A DNA stretch of 64,000 nt, from assembly GCA_963281255.1 (NCBI GenBank), contig OY725497.1, positions 1,240,001-1,304,000 of the forward strand. The letters run 5' to 3'. Origin of the DNA: Aphrocallistes beatrix (lineage: Eukaryota; Porifera; Hexactinellida; Sceptrulophora; Aphrocallistidae). A model generated the notes under the pieces. That model saw nothing but the letters and a program-made list of their open reading frames with translations. It had not been told where the DNA came from and ran no database searches. Positions within the stretch are counted from its first letter, which is position 1. Each line of letters begins with the position of its first letter. Shown here piece by piece: positions 1 to 11,359 of the stretch. Position numbers and translations under genes: made by a program.

Positions 1-421
1 TATTGTAAGAGTGAATATATACTGTTGTATTACGTATTGATGGTTATTAAAGAAAGAGATCGTAGTGGAAAAGATAGCATTTGTAGTAATTGGTGATCAA
101 ACTTTCTGCTTTACAACGATTTTTTTGTCATCGCACAGTTGTAAAATCGTTAACCATGCAGAATAGACTTTAAGAATGTATTACCAGCATATATAAACAT
201 GATATCAGAGTACAGATATATGTTATAAAATTTTGATTTGTCATCATATCATTGCAACAGAAAATTTTAAGGACGATTTCAGCGATTTAGCCGGCGGGCC
301 CATTTCCGAGGCCAATGGTAATAGGCCATATTAGGATAATACAATTTGAACTTCTAAATACACAGACTATAGAGTTATACGGCAATTTAGTATCTAAAAT
401 TTTGACAATGGATATCTATAC

Positions 422-422
<1 letters not shown>

Positions 423-494
<72 letters not shown>
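423..494. repeat. (TA)n microsatellite
   Basis: About 35 uninterrupted TA dinucleotides. The Tyr/Ile-rich frame across it is an artefact of the repeat. The rest of 1-1200 shows no gene, only AT-rich sequence and the hairpin listed next. Confidence 0.95.
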
Positions 495-496
<2 letters not shown>

Positions 497-673
497 AGCA
501 CATTTCAAAAGCGTTATTAATGTATGATTTTAAACATAATCAAGGTAGGAACGGGTTAATTCGCAAATTTTGATTCGCAAAATTGAATTTTCTAATGGAA
601 TGTTGTTACATTCCAGCGTTGCTATGGAAACGTATTTATACCATTTGATCATATATCTTGATAGGCTACTTTC

Positions 674-808
674 TATTAGCTCCTAATATATTTCATAACA
701 CTAAATCTTAAGGTTTTCGAGATATGGCGCAATATATTTTATGAATAATATTATATTGCGAAAGTGTTAAGATTTAGTGTTATAAAATGTATTAGAAGCT
801 AAATAAAA
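674..808. repeat. hairpin-forming inverted repeat
   Basis: Two arms of about 37 bases, near 674-711 and 768-808, are reverse complements around a central TTAAGATTTAGTGTTATAA-type core. The next bases (about 821-870) share a segment with 26406-26450, so this is probably part of a dispersed non-autonomous element. Confidence 0.6.
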
Positions 809-1214
809 AAGTATACAGCAACTTATGAGAAATAGTATTACCGCTTTTATTCATAGACATTAATCAATATCAATATCATTCGTACAAGTATTTCATTAGA
901 CTGTAAATTGAATACTTATGCTAATTTATTTTTAAATTTTAAGTGAAACCTGTTTATTTTTAAGGAATCAATTTAAATAATAAGTTAGACTATCACTGTG
1001 GTTAAGTGCTCTTTATGAATTGAACTTGAATTTCATTTCAAATTTTTCAATGATCGTAAAATAATATAAGGATACTCCAGTTTCCCTCCTGTGATGATAC
1101 AAACCAACTAAGCACACTCACAGACAAACATAGTATACCGTCCAAGTTAAAGGAGCTGATATATACGAAATTTGAAAGTTGTACATTTTTGAGTTGTGCA
1201 CAATCTCCCTGCAC

Positions 1215-1570
1215 ACAGTTGCTGAGTCTAAATGTACTGCACTCCTGAAGATAGCCAATGACATCTTCTCAACATGAAACAAAAGCAACCACACTTCTCT
1301 CTCTTGGTTCAAATCATATCTCTCTGACAGAAACCAATCCATTCCATCCGCGGTTCAAATTTACTCGACACTTCATTAAATACAGCGAACTCCAGGATTC
1401 CAGCCTTCTCTTCTCTTTTTATACTTGGCCGCTCTTTGATATCATTAAACCTTACCTCTCTAAGACACATTTCTATGCCAATGATACTCAAATTTATATT
1501 TCTTTTAAACCCGATTCTACTACATCTAAGAAATCTGCTCTCACTGCCATCCAATCCTGTGACTCTTAGT
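1215..1570 (+). pseudogene. non-LTR retrotransposon (LINE) reverse transcriptase fragment
   Basis: Three frames carry successive pieces of a LINE reverse transcriptase: TALLKIANDIFST, then FKSYLSDRNQS, then a degenerate catalytic block FYANDTQIYISFKPD, where YANDT stands for the usual YADDT. The order and spacing match CR1/Jockey-type palm domains. Frame changes, a TGA and the Asp-to-Asn change in the catalytic pair mark it as a dead fragment. No endonuclease domain or poly-A tail is visible. Confidence 0.75.
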
Positions 1571-2089
1571 TTTACATCTGGATGTACAAGAGCTGATCAA
1601 GAGTGGACGGTTATTCATCTTGATTGCAATGGATTAACTGGTACGGTTATGCAGGGATGTAGCCACTGTTCCAGTTTCAACCTGACAACTTCTGACAAAT
1701 TTAGCCTCAAAAGGGACCATTTGTACGATCGGACTGGTTTCAACCTAACCACTTTTTAGTCTCAACCAGACCATCCCACACCTGGTGACTATAGCCTTGA
1801 AATGGTAGTAAGTGATAGTAAGTGGCATTAAGTGGATTCTATCTATGCTATAAGTAGGTTTAAAATAGGTATTTATAACAATCAAAATGCATGAATGTAA
1901 ATCTCAAAAGCATTAGCATATTCAAGTTGAACATTATTCAATCTCCTTTCGTATGCTCAGATTTTTAGAAAGGAGAATTTGCAATGAAGTTATGACGGAG
2001 CTAGAATTAGGAATTAATCATTGTTGTAAACTAAAATTGTAATCGCTTTTCCCCGACAACAAAGTTGGCTTAAAGTTATTTATTTATAT

Positions 2090-2405
2090 ACTGTGTATTC
2101 CAATTCGTTGAAGGAACTGTCAGTTAGAATATTTCGTAAGTGGATGGAGCAAATCCGAGTCTCAGACAAAAATGTCAACTCAACACGGATGACCTTCGTT
2201 TTCTCCTTTTTTAGTGCAGCTCATAGTATAGGAGATTTCTTATATTATGATTGGTGTGCGACGTTCGTCCGTCTGTGTGTTCACTCCTAGAAATTTTATT
2301 AGACCGAATTGCACCAAATTTGGACCATATATTTCTTACAAGCGCGCTTCGCTTGCTTGCGCTGTACGGCTTACGGACACTGCGTGTCCGCAGAGTTACC
2401 AAGTA
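2090..2405. repeat. dispersed repeat segments, including a GC-rich hairpin head
   Basis: 2093-2210 is repeated in diverged form near 7770-7895. 2338-2398 is a partial copy of the GC-rich hairpin head of the 550-bp repeat family described at 3649-4195. No gene is supported between 1760 and 2700. Confidence 0.55.
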
Positions 2406-2779
2406 AGCGCTTGGGGATATTATAGAAACAATACGTCGCTTTCTTGTTCTCTACTAAGGATACTAAATTGCCATTTGTCTGCAGTTACATTAATGAAATC
2501 AGAACTATAGCAGAAATTTAGGTTCGTGATAAATAGAATTTACTTCGTATTAAGTCAACTAAAAGGTCAATTTTAATCTACAAAGTTCACATTACTAAAG
2601 ATTATTATACGTACTTGAATAATCAACCAATTTCAGTCCATGTTGTTAACAACAAAAAAGTGTGTTATATGTATGATCAATCAAATCGATCATAAAATAA
2701 CTTTTAACAATCAAATTATAAACTCAAATAACTAAGGTGTGACAATTGTCCTCTACAAACACATCGGAACTAGAACTAG

Positions 2780-3190
2780 TGTCGATTGTGTCGCTCACTG
2801 GTGGCAGAGTTTCGTTACTGTCGATTGAATCGATTGGTGGAATTTCTGTTTTGAGAATGGAGTCCACTTTTGGAGAGGGTTGGATGGAATAAACTTGAAA
2901 ACTATCATTCATTCGTTTTGATTTTTGTTTACTTCATTAGAATTGTTGTTTCCTTCTAGATTTTCCGTTTTTGTTTTTGAAGATTGAGAAACAACAACAA
3001 AATCCTTGTTTACATTATTATTGTATTTGATGATACAAACTCGGATGTTCATTGGTTCTGACATCCATCGTGATGTATCACGAGTACTAGAACTCTGATT
3101 CATTTTACTTAAACTGACTGAAGGAAACTTTTTGATGATCATGTTTATTTTGTTGTTGTTGTTGTTGTTGTTGTTGCTGTTGCTGTTGTT
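2780..3190. repeat. duplicated block (copy at 7120-7500) with CAA/TTG repeat
   Basis: On the minus strand this block reads MNQSSSTRDTSRWMSEPMN and then an Asn/Ser-rich stretch. A near-identical copy lies at 7120-7500. A TTG/CAA microsatellite at 3149-3192 caps it here. The frames differ at the 3' end between copies, which argues against a conserved protein. It could be the tail of a decayed gene or an unclassified transposon. A weakly similar Asp/Ser-rich string occurs on the minus strand near 52,260-52,370. Confidence 0.5.
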
Positions 3191-3489
3191 GGATCTCGCT
3201 CGTAATCTCCTAGAACGACTGTTGATTGGCTGAGATTGGTCTCAAACTTTGAAGTGTATTTTCGTGTTGGTGACTGAACTTGTGGTTGAGTGGAGTCATT
3301 TGTTGTGACTATAGAGACAAATTAGGTAAGCCATGTTCTAAATATAGTAACAACTTCTTCCTTATAAGTTAGTTTGATCAGCCTTTTAAGTGGCAAAAGT
3401 AACCAGGGATAAGGAGTAATTTTACATGGTCGAATGTTCCATATTAATTACCAATATGACATACATACTATGTGTACAATATTATTAAT

Positions 3490-3605
3490 ACAGTCGACTC
3501 CGCTGAATAGGGTCACATTGGTCAGAGGACATTTTGCCCCGATTAAACAGAGAAAATTATTAACTGATAATATTTTGTATTAGCTTCTATGTGTGAGAGC
3601 AGAGT
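3490..3605 (+). mobile_element. pogo/Tigger-type MITE, left half
   Basis: It starts with CAGTCGACTCCGCTGAATAG next to TA and continues through the internal TTTTGTATTAGCTTCTATG. It lacks its right terminus, just before a copy of the 550-bp family. The complete design is visible at 62497-62667. Confidence 0.7.
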
Positions 3606-3648
3606 GACAGTACTTGCAAAAGGTGTGAAAGTTTATTAGTTAATGATA

Positions 3649-4195
3649 ACAAGCGCGCTTCGCTTGCTTGCGCTGCGCGGCTGGAGGACACTTTGTGTCC
3701 GCCGGAGGCTCCCTTCGGTCGCCTGGGGTCATATTGGTTCATTATAAGGGAGATAGCATCTCTAAATATGTCTGTCCTACTGTTATAATCAATATCACTC
3801 GAAAAATCACCAAATTTGTCAATTTTAAAAATTTTGATGCGTAATGACGACGTCATAACAAAGTGATGAGTAATCATTTTTTGATGATAGTTGCATCATA
3901 TGTGAGGTATGTTAGTATACAGATTCTATTAAAATTTCAGCCTTCTATCTCCTATAATGGCTGAGTTATGCCCGAATAACTCTTTTAACTATTAAAAATG
4001 TGACAATGACGTCATAATTCCATGATGAGTCGACATTTTGGTCTGAGCTCAGAACTTACTGGAGCCATAGCCAAAAGACTCCCACATGCCAAAAATCAGC
4101 TTTCTGGGCCTGACAGTTTCTTCAATCAATTCGTTACAGATATAGTATGTATATATATATATACACAAACATTAATCGAGTTTAATAGTAAGGAT
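3649..4195 (+). mobile_element. 550-bp dispersed repeat family, full copy
   Basis: Begins with a GC-rich head (ACAAGCGCGCTTCGCTTGC) made of nested hairpins: GGACAC/GTGTCC and GAGGCTCCC/GGTCGCC. It runs through an AT-rich body with GACGTCA and ends TAATAGTAAGGAT. Copies lie at 15263-15500 (-), 27145-27640 (-), 34007-34154, 44671-45196, 51718-52241, 56932-57477 (-), 57512-57750 and 60128-60455 (-). There is no coding capacity and no clear long terminal repeat. One end reads TC in reverse orientation and the other has a hairpin, so a Helitron/Helentron-like non-autonomous element is possible but unproven. Confidence 0.8.
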
Positions 4196-4567
4196 ACAAG
4201 TATACAACAGTCATTGTTTTATCAGCGTTTTGTCATTTTTTTCCGTTAAATTCAACGTCACTTCATTATGGCACAAGTTGGGATGTATGTGCTTCTTAAA
4301 TGTTAAATTAACAATCAAGATTATAGCTTATTTTCCTTAGATTTCCTAGATTCTCAAATTTTATAGGAATTGGACTTGGACCAAAAGATTTCGTAAAGCT
4401 GCACACGGCATGATGATATAGATTGTAATTCTAAATTATTATTCTGTAAAAGGTTCATACAATATTCACAAACTCTTTGTAACTAATCACATTCTAGACA
4501 TTCTAATAGGTTGCTTTATAAAAAGTAAACAAACAGTTGGATAAACAAAAACAAAACACCAAAATGT

Positions 4568-5576
4568 TCATTTAGGAGGCTTGTAACGCACGAAAAACCT
4601 ATCTACATTTTCACTCGTTAAAGAACCAAAACTGATTATATTAAATCTAACTATCCCCTTGGGGTAAATAAACCCGATATCATCCAGGGAGTGAAACTCA
4701 TGCCCAGGCCTACCCACAAATTTCGGGTCATAGATATTTAGCCAAACTAATTTCCGTGTGTCAATATATCGATCGAAGTTATATTTTTCAATACTTCCCC
4801 ATGCCATTACCGATTCATTTTCTCCATTAAATTATGGTTCGATTTTGAATAGCGTTTCAGTACCCCAGTTATAATAATGGGCATTTTCTCCCAGTGCAAA
4901 ATCCAAATCTTTTGGACCGAAAATGATAAAAACACCTCATTTTTTCAAGAATTTCTGAACCATCTATTCCCATATGTGCTGCCAAGCACCTTGGGGCCTG
5001 TAAAAATTGTTCGATAATCAGATCCGATAGCAACTCTAAAGTTGGCAAAATATGCTTTTCTGGACAATCGAACTCACGGAAATTCAACAAAATCTTTTCG
5101 TAAATTGGGTATTTATGTTTGTCGAAAAGGGTTGTAGCAAATTCAACGAGTATTTCGAAGATTTTCGCTCCTTCTTCCACTGGTCTCCCATCGCACATGA
5201 ACCACAACTCCTTTTCTCTCGTGGTAACCTCAAAATCAAAAAAGCGAACACCATGATACAATTGATCTCGTAGATCAAAAGTTCCCCGTTTACGCCCTGA
5301 AAGATATGAAAGTGAGTCTTTTGTGCCTAAATATAGCGCTTCTGTGATCAACAATTCTTCATCAAGGGTTGACAGCGGGTGTGGGACACGAACATGGCGA
5401 ACCGGCGGGCGTTGGACAGGATAATGGATAACCGGCGGGAGCTGATTCGTCAGTTTTTGTGTGATGTAGTGAATCGATTTCAAATGTGGGATTTGAGGAA
5501 TTTTTGCGGGATGGGCTAAACTAATGTTACAGAATTCTGGGTATTCATCAGGATTGAAATAACTGTTCATTGCCAT
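4568..5576 (-). pseudogene. PI-PLC X-domain (PLCXD)-like protein, disrupted
   Basis: The first 200 residues resemble the X domain of PLCXD-type phosphatidylinositol phospholipase C proteins: GVRFFDFEV (109-117), ELWFMCDGRP (123-132), EILVEFATTLF, and a start at MAMNSYFNPDEYPEF. The family's first catalytic His (GxHDS) is Lys here (GTKDS, 84-88), and the second (FVHG) is replaced in FMCDG. After residue about 215 the frame slips by one base near 4945. The continuation has a TAA in frame at 4832-4834, then reads into MAWGSIEKYNFDRY and ends at 4568 with a C-terminal part resembling PLCXD proteins. It is either a pseudogene or an inactive relative in a badly called stretch. Confidence 0.6.
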
Positions 5577-5579
5577 GGT

Positions 5580-8065
5580 AATGGATGTGGAATGCTATCT
5601 GAGTGTATATTCTATCAACCAATGGCTTAAATGCTTTTGGAACTATGCCCTAATGCATAATTAAGATATTTAGTTACAGTTGGACCACGTTGCATCATGG
5701 ATACGAGAGTATGCTATTGGAATGCATTTGATATTAACTATACACCAATAACGTATATCCTTTTTAAAAATTGTCGGTCGACAGACCAATAGTGCAGCTC
5801 CAGGAAGTGACTCGAAGCAACATGAAATATGAATATCGGAATACATCGGGAAATACTCATTTTAGGACATGTAAACTTTGGAATATACATGTTAAAAAAA
5901 CATATAATAGCCGTTGAGTGCTCGCTTTTAGCTTAAAATATATTTTTAACAAAAGGTGTGAAAATATGTATACTATTTCAAAATTCAATAGCTCATAAAA
6001 TATTCTAATTATTTCTTCCAAAGTGCGAAAATCGGAATCTACATAATACAATATCCTATATTAGCGTTGAGATCTTACTTGTATCTTTAAACAAAGGTTT
6101 GCAGTGGAGGTGTTAAAATATGAATATATACATATACAAACCGGAAGTGATGAGATTTTGCGAAAAAATGTTGACGGTGCACATCTACACCATAAAGAGA
6201 TCCTACATGCGAAATTTGGTAAAAGTCGGACATACATCTCCCTATAGGAGCTGCACTAAAAAGATCACAAATTGTGTTGACCAATCAGATTTAGGGATTC
6301 ACAATAATGGCTGAGTTCTATAGTTGAACGATCTAAACAACAACAAAAATAACAGCTGTATTAAAAGCAAAGAAACTAATAAAATCATTACACCTTTGCA
6401 ATTATTTCGTACTTTATGATAGAAATGAGACCTCAAAGGTTAATATCAGATAACCTGATTTCAAACTTCACACTTAATTTCAAATAGAATTTCTAAGAAG
6501 TTTATTATAATAATACCCTGTACTAGTTACACTTACCGTGTAAGTACATGTCCCATCATTTGTCCACAACGGTAACAACAACTGGAAATTTTGCACACAA
6601 GTAAATAATAATGAGTCTACAAAGGAACTCGAACATCTAAGCGAAATCTTCTCACTTCCGAGATAGTTGACAAATTGTGCTGACCAATAAAATTCAATTA
6701 TTTATAAAGGATTGTGATCTAAACAGCTGATGTAATACAAGCAAGCAAAATGCACTTGTTTTCCAATGAAGACATAGAAATGTCATATATTTTAATTCTC
6801 TATTATTTACCAGAAAAACTATTCATCCATTCAGAACCCAGATAAAATTTAATAAAATTCGTTCTCACTTTGGGAGATAAATTGGTTATTCCTTTCTAAG
6901 GTGTGAAAAGTTGCCACCTTGTAATATTAGTACAAAGGTAATAATAGTAACCAAACACAAAGTTAACAACAAAGCACCAACATAGCAACATATATATCAA
7001 ACGGAATGTTACAAGTTAACATATTTTATACCACAGAAAGGTGTCAACTTATCTGGTCATATGTAATCACGTCCCATTCATCAATGTCCTCATCCAGTGC
7101 TAAGTCAATGACGTCATCAGTGTCGCTGACTGGTGGAAGAGTTTCGTTACTGTCGATTGAATCGATTGGTGGAATTTCTGTTTTGAGAATGGAGTCCACT
7201 TTTGGAGAGGGTTGGATGAATAAACTTGTAAACTATCATTCATTCGTTTTGATTTTTGTTTACTTTCATTGGAATTATTGTTTCCTTCTAGATTTTCTGT
7301 TTTTGTTTTTGAAGATTGAGAAACAACAACAAAATCCTTGTTTACATTATTATTGTATTTGTTGATACAAACTCGGATGTTCATTGGTTCTGACATCCAT
7401 CGTGATGTATCACGAGTACTAGAACTCTGATTCATTTTACTTAAACTCTGACTGAAGGAAACCTTTTGATGATCATGTTTATTTTGTTTTTGTTGTTGTT
7501 TTTATTTAATATACTCCGGGGTATGGTTCGGAAATTATGGCACGCAAACACTGAATTGATGACACGAGGAAATATAGGTGAGTCGACAGGTCAACATTTA
7601 TGTAGATTCAGAGGTCAGCAACTCTAGGCAGGCAAGCCACTGGTACACAAGGTCATAACTATGTGACATTATAAGTAAACTGGCACATTCCATGCAAAAG
7701 GTTGCCGTACCCTGCTCTAGGGAATAGTTAGTGCTAGTCGAATATAATAGGTCCTCAAATTCTGTATAACAGTTCGAACTCATTGAAGGAACTATTAGTT
7801 ACAGACTATTTCGTAACTGGATCGCGCAAATTCGAGTCTCAAGTAAAAATACCAACTCAACACGGATTATGACCTTCATTTTCACCTTTTCCATATTTAA
7901 AAAATTAATTATCGGCACAACTTTGTAATTCGATAGCGTAGCGGTTAGCGGTTATATGTAGTTACATCATTTATTGGATATCTACAGTACATATATCCTT
8001 ACTATTAAAACTCGATTTATGTTTGTTTGTTTAGTGTTCAATTATTAATTGAGAAACGTATTTCA
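5580..8065. other. gene-poor repeat region
   Basis: I see no coding sequence. 5765-5830 matches in inverted form the sequence at 15440-15505 (around GTCGGTCGACAGACC). 7120-7500 is the second copy of the block at 2780-3190. 7770-7895 matches 2093-2210. 7996-8030 is a tail fragment of the 550-bp family. The remainder is unclassified AT-rich DNA. Confidence 0.5.
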
Positions 8066-8067
8066 AA

Positions 8068-8213
8068 GCCGCTTAATCGGGCCACTTTTGGCAGGACCGG
8101 AATAGCTCTCACACATAGAAGCTAATACAAAATATTTTCGGTTAATAGGGTCCTCCGCTTAATCGGGGCAAAATGTCCTCTGACCGATGTGGCCCTATTA
8201 AGCGGAGTCGACT
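8068..8213 (-). mobile_element. pogo/Tigger-type MITE copy
   Basis: Reverse-oriented copy: GCCACTTTTGGCAGGACC, TAGAAGCTAATACAAAAT, then the terminus GCGGAGTCGACTG followed by TA. The outer end at 8068 is degraded. Confidence 0.75.
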
Positions 8214-8851
8214 GTATATACAAGTTTCCCAAACAATCTTGATTCTTAAACATCTTTGGAAGATATAATGATTCGGTAAAGATATGGAAAAACACTCACA
8301 GGCGGATACGAGTGTGCTCCACACTATTGAGATGAAGACGCAATAACCCATTCAATGTAGAAAGGCGCTCCCATTCAGTCTGTGAGGGGATTTGTCATCA
8401 TGACATCATGATGATGTTTTAGCACATTGGAGAGACATCCCACTGAACATTTTTAAAAAATGATACTATTCTGGATAGTTTCCTAGATAACAAACAAAAT
8501 AATATTCCTAAATGCTACGTATTCATGATAACTTAGCATGTGTTAAAGATTGCAGTGTTAGGTACAAATCTACATATATAGTTGAACCCTCAAAAATTCA
8601 AAATTGTCATTATCTTTTAATTAGCTCTTGCTAGAAGAATTACGACTGGCTATTAAGCTGGATCATACAGAGATGCAATATACTTGTATCTGTAACGAAT
8701 TCAGGGATTCCAAATGGAAATAATGAAATACACCAAAATGAACGGGCCAGGAGTAATCTACACTAAAATAATGGGCATTTTCCATATTCAATAAGAATTG
8801 GACAGTTACATTTTGAAGAATGGACAAATAGAAGGATAGAGGGGATTGCAC

Positions 8852-9230
8852 CAGAGTGGACCATGGGTCACTGGGTCATGGGTCACTTGGGTCACATAAA
8901 TCGCTGGGTCAGTTGGGTCATGGGTCACGACCTCTTGACCCAGTGACCCAGTCACTGGGTCACTGGATTACAGGGTCATGGGCCACATGGGCCACATAAA
9001 TCGATGGATCATCTCTGTAGTTTTAGAAGGTTATAAGAATAAATTAATTGATTAACATCATTTACTTGTATGTGTTGTGTTAAACTAGTATGGGTCACTG
9101 TGTCACGTACTGGGTCACTGGGTCACATACTGGGTCACTGGGTCACGTACTGGGTCACTGGGTCATGGGTCACGCATGCAATGGGTCAGATGGGTCATGG
9201 GTCACTGTAAGTGACCCATGGTCCACTCTG
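8852..9230. mobile_element. hAT-type MITE built of GGGTCACT repeats
   Basis: The ends are perfect inverted repeats (CAGAGTGGACCATGGGTCAC on the left, its complement on the right). An 8-bp duplication GATTGCAC flanks both sides (8844-8851, 9231-9238). The interior is mostly TGGGTCACTGGGTCATGGGT-type direct and inverted repeats. No coding capacity. The 8-bp duplication and CAG start fit hAT. A related element lies at 24152-24730. Confidence 0.85.
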
Positions 9231-9324
9231 GATTGCACATTGTCCATTCAATAAGGCATTACCTTAATGGGACGCATTACCAAAACTTACATAACTAATG
9301 CCGTAGATAATAGTATTATAACTA

Positions 9325-9478
9325 CAGTCGACTCCGCTTAATAGGGTCACATCGACCAGATGAAATTTGACCCGATTAAGCGGAGAATCCTATTAACTGA
9401 AATGATTTTATATTAGCTTCTATGTGTGCGAGCTATTCTGGTCCTGCCAAAAGTGGCCCTATTAAGAGGAGTCGACTG
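9325..9478. mobile_element. pogo/Tigger-type MITE, complete
   Basis: CAGTCGACTCCGCTTAATAG at the left and its near-complement at the right (GAGGAGTCGACTG), with TA on both sides. It is 154 bp with no coding capacity. Confidence 0.8.
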
Positions 9479-9518
9479 TACTAGCACATATCCATGCCAA
9501 ATAAAAGAGAAACATTAG

Positions 9519-11028
9519 TCATTCTATTTTCTTCCCTTTTGTTTCATAATATGAAGGGAGCAGCATACTAATTATTCCAGTGATTACTCCTAAAGAACCA
9601 AATAAGATTATAGCAACTCGGAAATCCGCTCGAAACAACACTTGTGCCGTGTAACTAGTAAGTACGGTTGCAAGTCTTGCGAAAGTACTCAAGAATGCGA
9701 GTACGCTAGCTCGCACTGAGTTGGATAGACTTCTCCTGTGTAGAGGAATCCTACGTTGAATACGCCTGTGATGGAAGCTCGGATTGTGAAGAGGAACACC
9801 GTCTTCACTACCAAAGCATGCGGAGTGCATAGGAATAACAGGAAAAACATAATCCCAGTCAACAGCAACTCTAGAGAGATCGTGAGTTTTCTCCCGATTA
9901 TGTCTACCACCAGAACAGTGATCAGAATCCCAGGCACCTCAGCCATAGTCGTGATGAATATCTCGAGATAGCCACTGGAGCTGATTGGATTGCAGTACTT
10001 GAATACTTCAGCTGGATTGGCGAGAATGGAATTATTAACGTTGGTTGTACAATGATGATCAAATGTTAGAATGTCAGAAGATATCAGAATGACACCGTAG
10101 TATAGGAAACCACATGTGAACCAGATCAGTGCGACACAGAGAGTAGTGAATGCATATTTTCGATTAAAAATTTCCAGGATTCCTCCCTTGTTAGGTAAAT
10201 TCTTTAATTCTCGGTGGATGTCTTCTTGAGAGTTGGTTTGTTCCCTGTCGTGTACCAATTGTCCTTTTGGAAGAGAACTGCGATTCAATCTAGCTCCTAG
10301 CTCCAGTACCTTCCTCGCTTCTTTACACTTTCCATTCTTAACTAAGAACCGAGGAGAAGTAGGAACAAACCAGTAATGGATCGGAATGATAGCACAAGAG
10401 AGGGAGGACATGAATACTAGGTATCTCCAGCCTAATGTAGGGATAATGGCGTAACTGAGAAGAATCAGAATTCCCGTTCCCAGAGAGAAGAAAAGATTTA
10501 GAGAAATAACCTAGGAGCTCTGAATCGAACGGGCATGAACTCGACACAGTAGGTGTTCGCCTGATTACCAGCTGTTACAAATATTCCAAGTATCAAGCGA
10601 AGGATTAGAGCCCAGAAATATTCCGGGACAAATACCGACATGAGCGCGAAATATAATATAAATAGGTTAGTGATGTTGATTACTTTCTTCCGACCATATT
10701 TGTCACAAAGCAAACCAATCGGGATTGATCCGAGTATATTTCCAAGCGGTATCATGGTAGTGATGGTAGCTAGCTGAGTATTGGTGAGTTGGAACTCACA
10801 TTGCCATGATGGACCTAATACTGCGATTTGTAAGATTAATTGTGCATGGGCTGCCCAAATCAAGCCTGAGAAAAGGAAAACGTTCAGCTGGAAAAGGCCA
10901 ATTCCGATTTTGTTAATGGCATCATCTACTGTGTAGTGGTCGAATTCTGAAGCTTCTTGCACTATGAGCTGCTCTATCACATCGTCGCTGACATCTGATG
11001 GCTGATCATAATCACTGTCTAGATCCAT
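9519..11028 (-). CDS. SVOP/SV2-like major facilitator transporter, frame interrupted twice
   Basis: A 12-helix MFS transporter closest to SVOP, the SV2-related protein of the SLC22 group. It begins MDLDSDYDQPSD and has YTVDDAINKIGIGLFQ, the helix 2-3 loop GLLCDKYGRKK, EFMPVRFRAP, FYYGVILISSDIL, a central VDIIGRK loop, GFLYTGEVYPTQ and a final MLLPSYYETKG. Homology runs straight through two places where one base is missing. Near 10487 the frame changes between RFRAP and the helix FFSLGTGILILL. Near 9717 it changes between GEVYPTQ and VRASVLAFLSTF. Both sides of each break are conserved, so an intron is unlikely. These are either consensus errors or recent disabling mutations. The substrate cannot be inferred. 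Confidence 0.8.
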
Positions 11029-11359
11029 GCTTGTTCAAACCCAATCAACAAGTTCTATTTAACTAAATACAAAAATGTTCCTCTAAAGCTTAGTACGAAG
11101 ACTGTTGAAGTGAAACGATAGTTACAAATTATTAGGACTTTTTATGACAAATAGTTCAGAAATCCTGTGGAGAATTACTCCTTAAATCTATATTTATATT
11201 AAAAAATTCCTGCAGTATTTAATGGTTGTTTAAACAGTTAATAAGAATTACAAATTTGTTAAAACCAGGTTTTCACGTTGATATTAGACTATTGAACGGA
11301 AAACAGAATACTATCCTAACCTAGTAATTTAGAGTAGTGAGTAACGAGACATTGAAATA

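Noticed and set aside
315-497. 60-codon open frame over the TA repeat
   Set aside because: It is only the microsatellite translated.
10430-10500. A 56-base intron in the SVOP-like gene (GTTATTTC to TCTCAG)
   Set aside because: It would delete a conserved transmembrane helix, FFSLGTGILILL.
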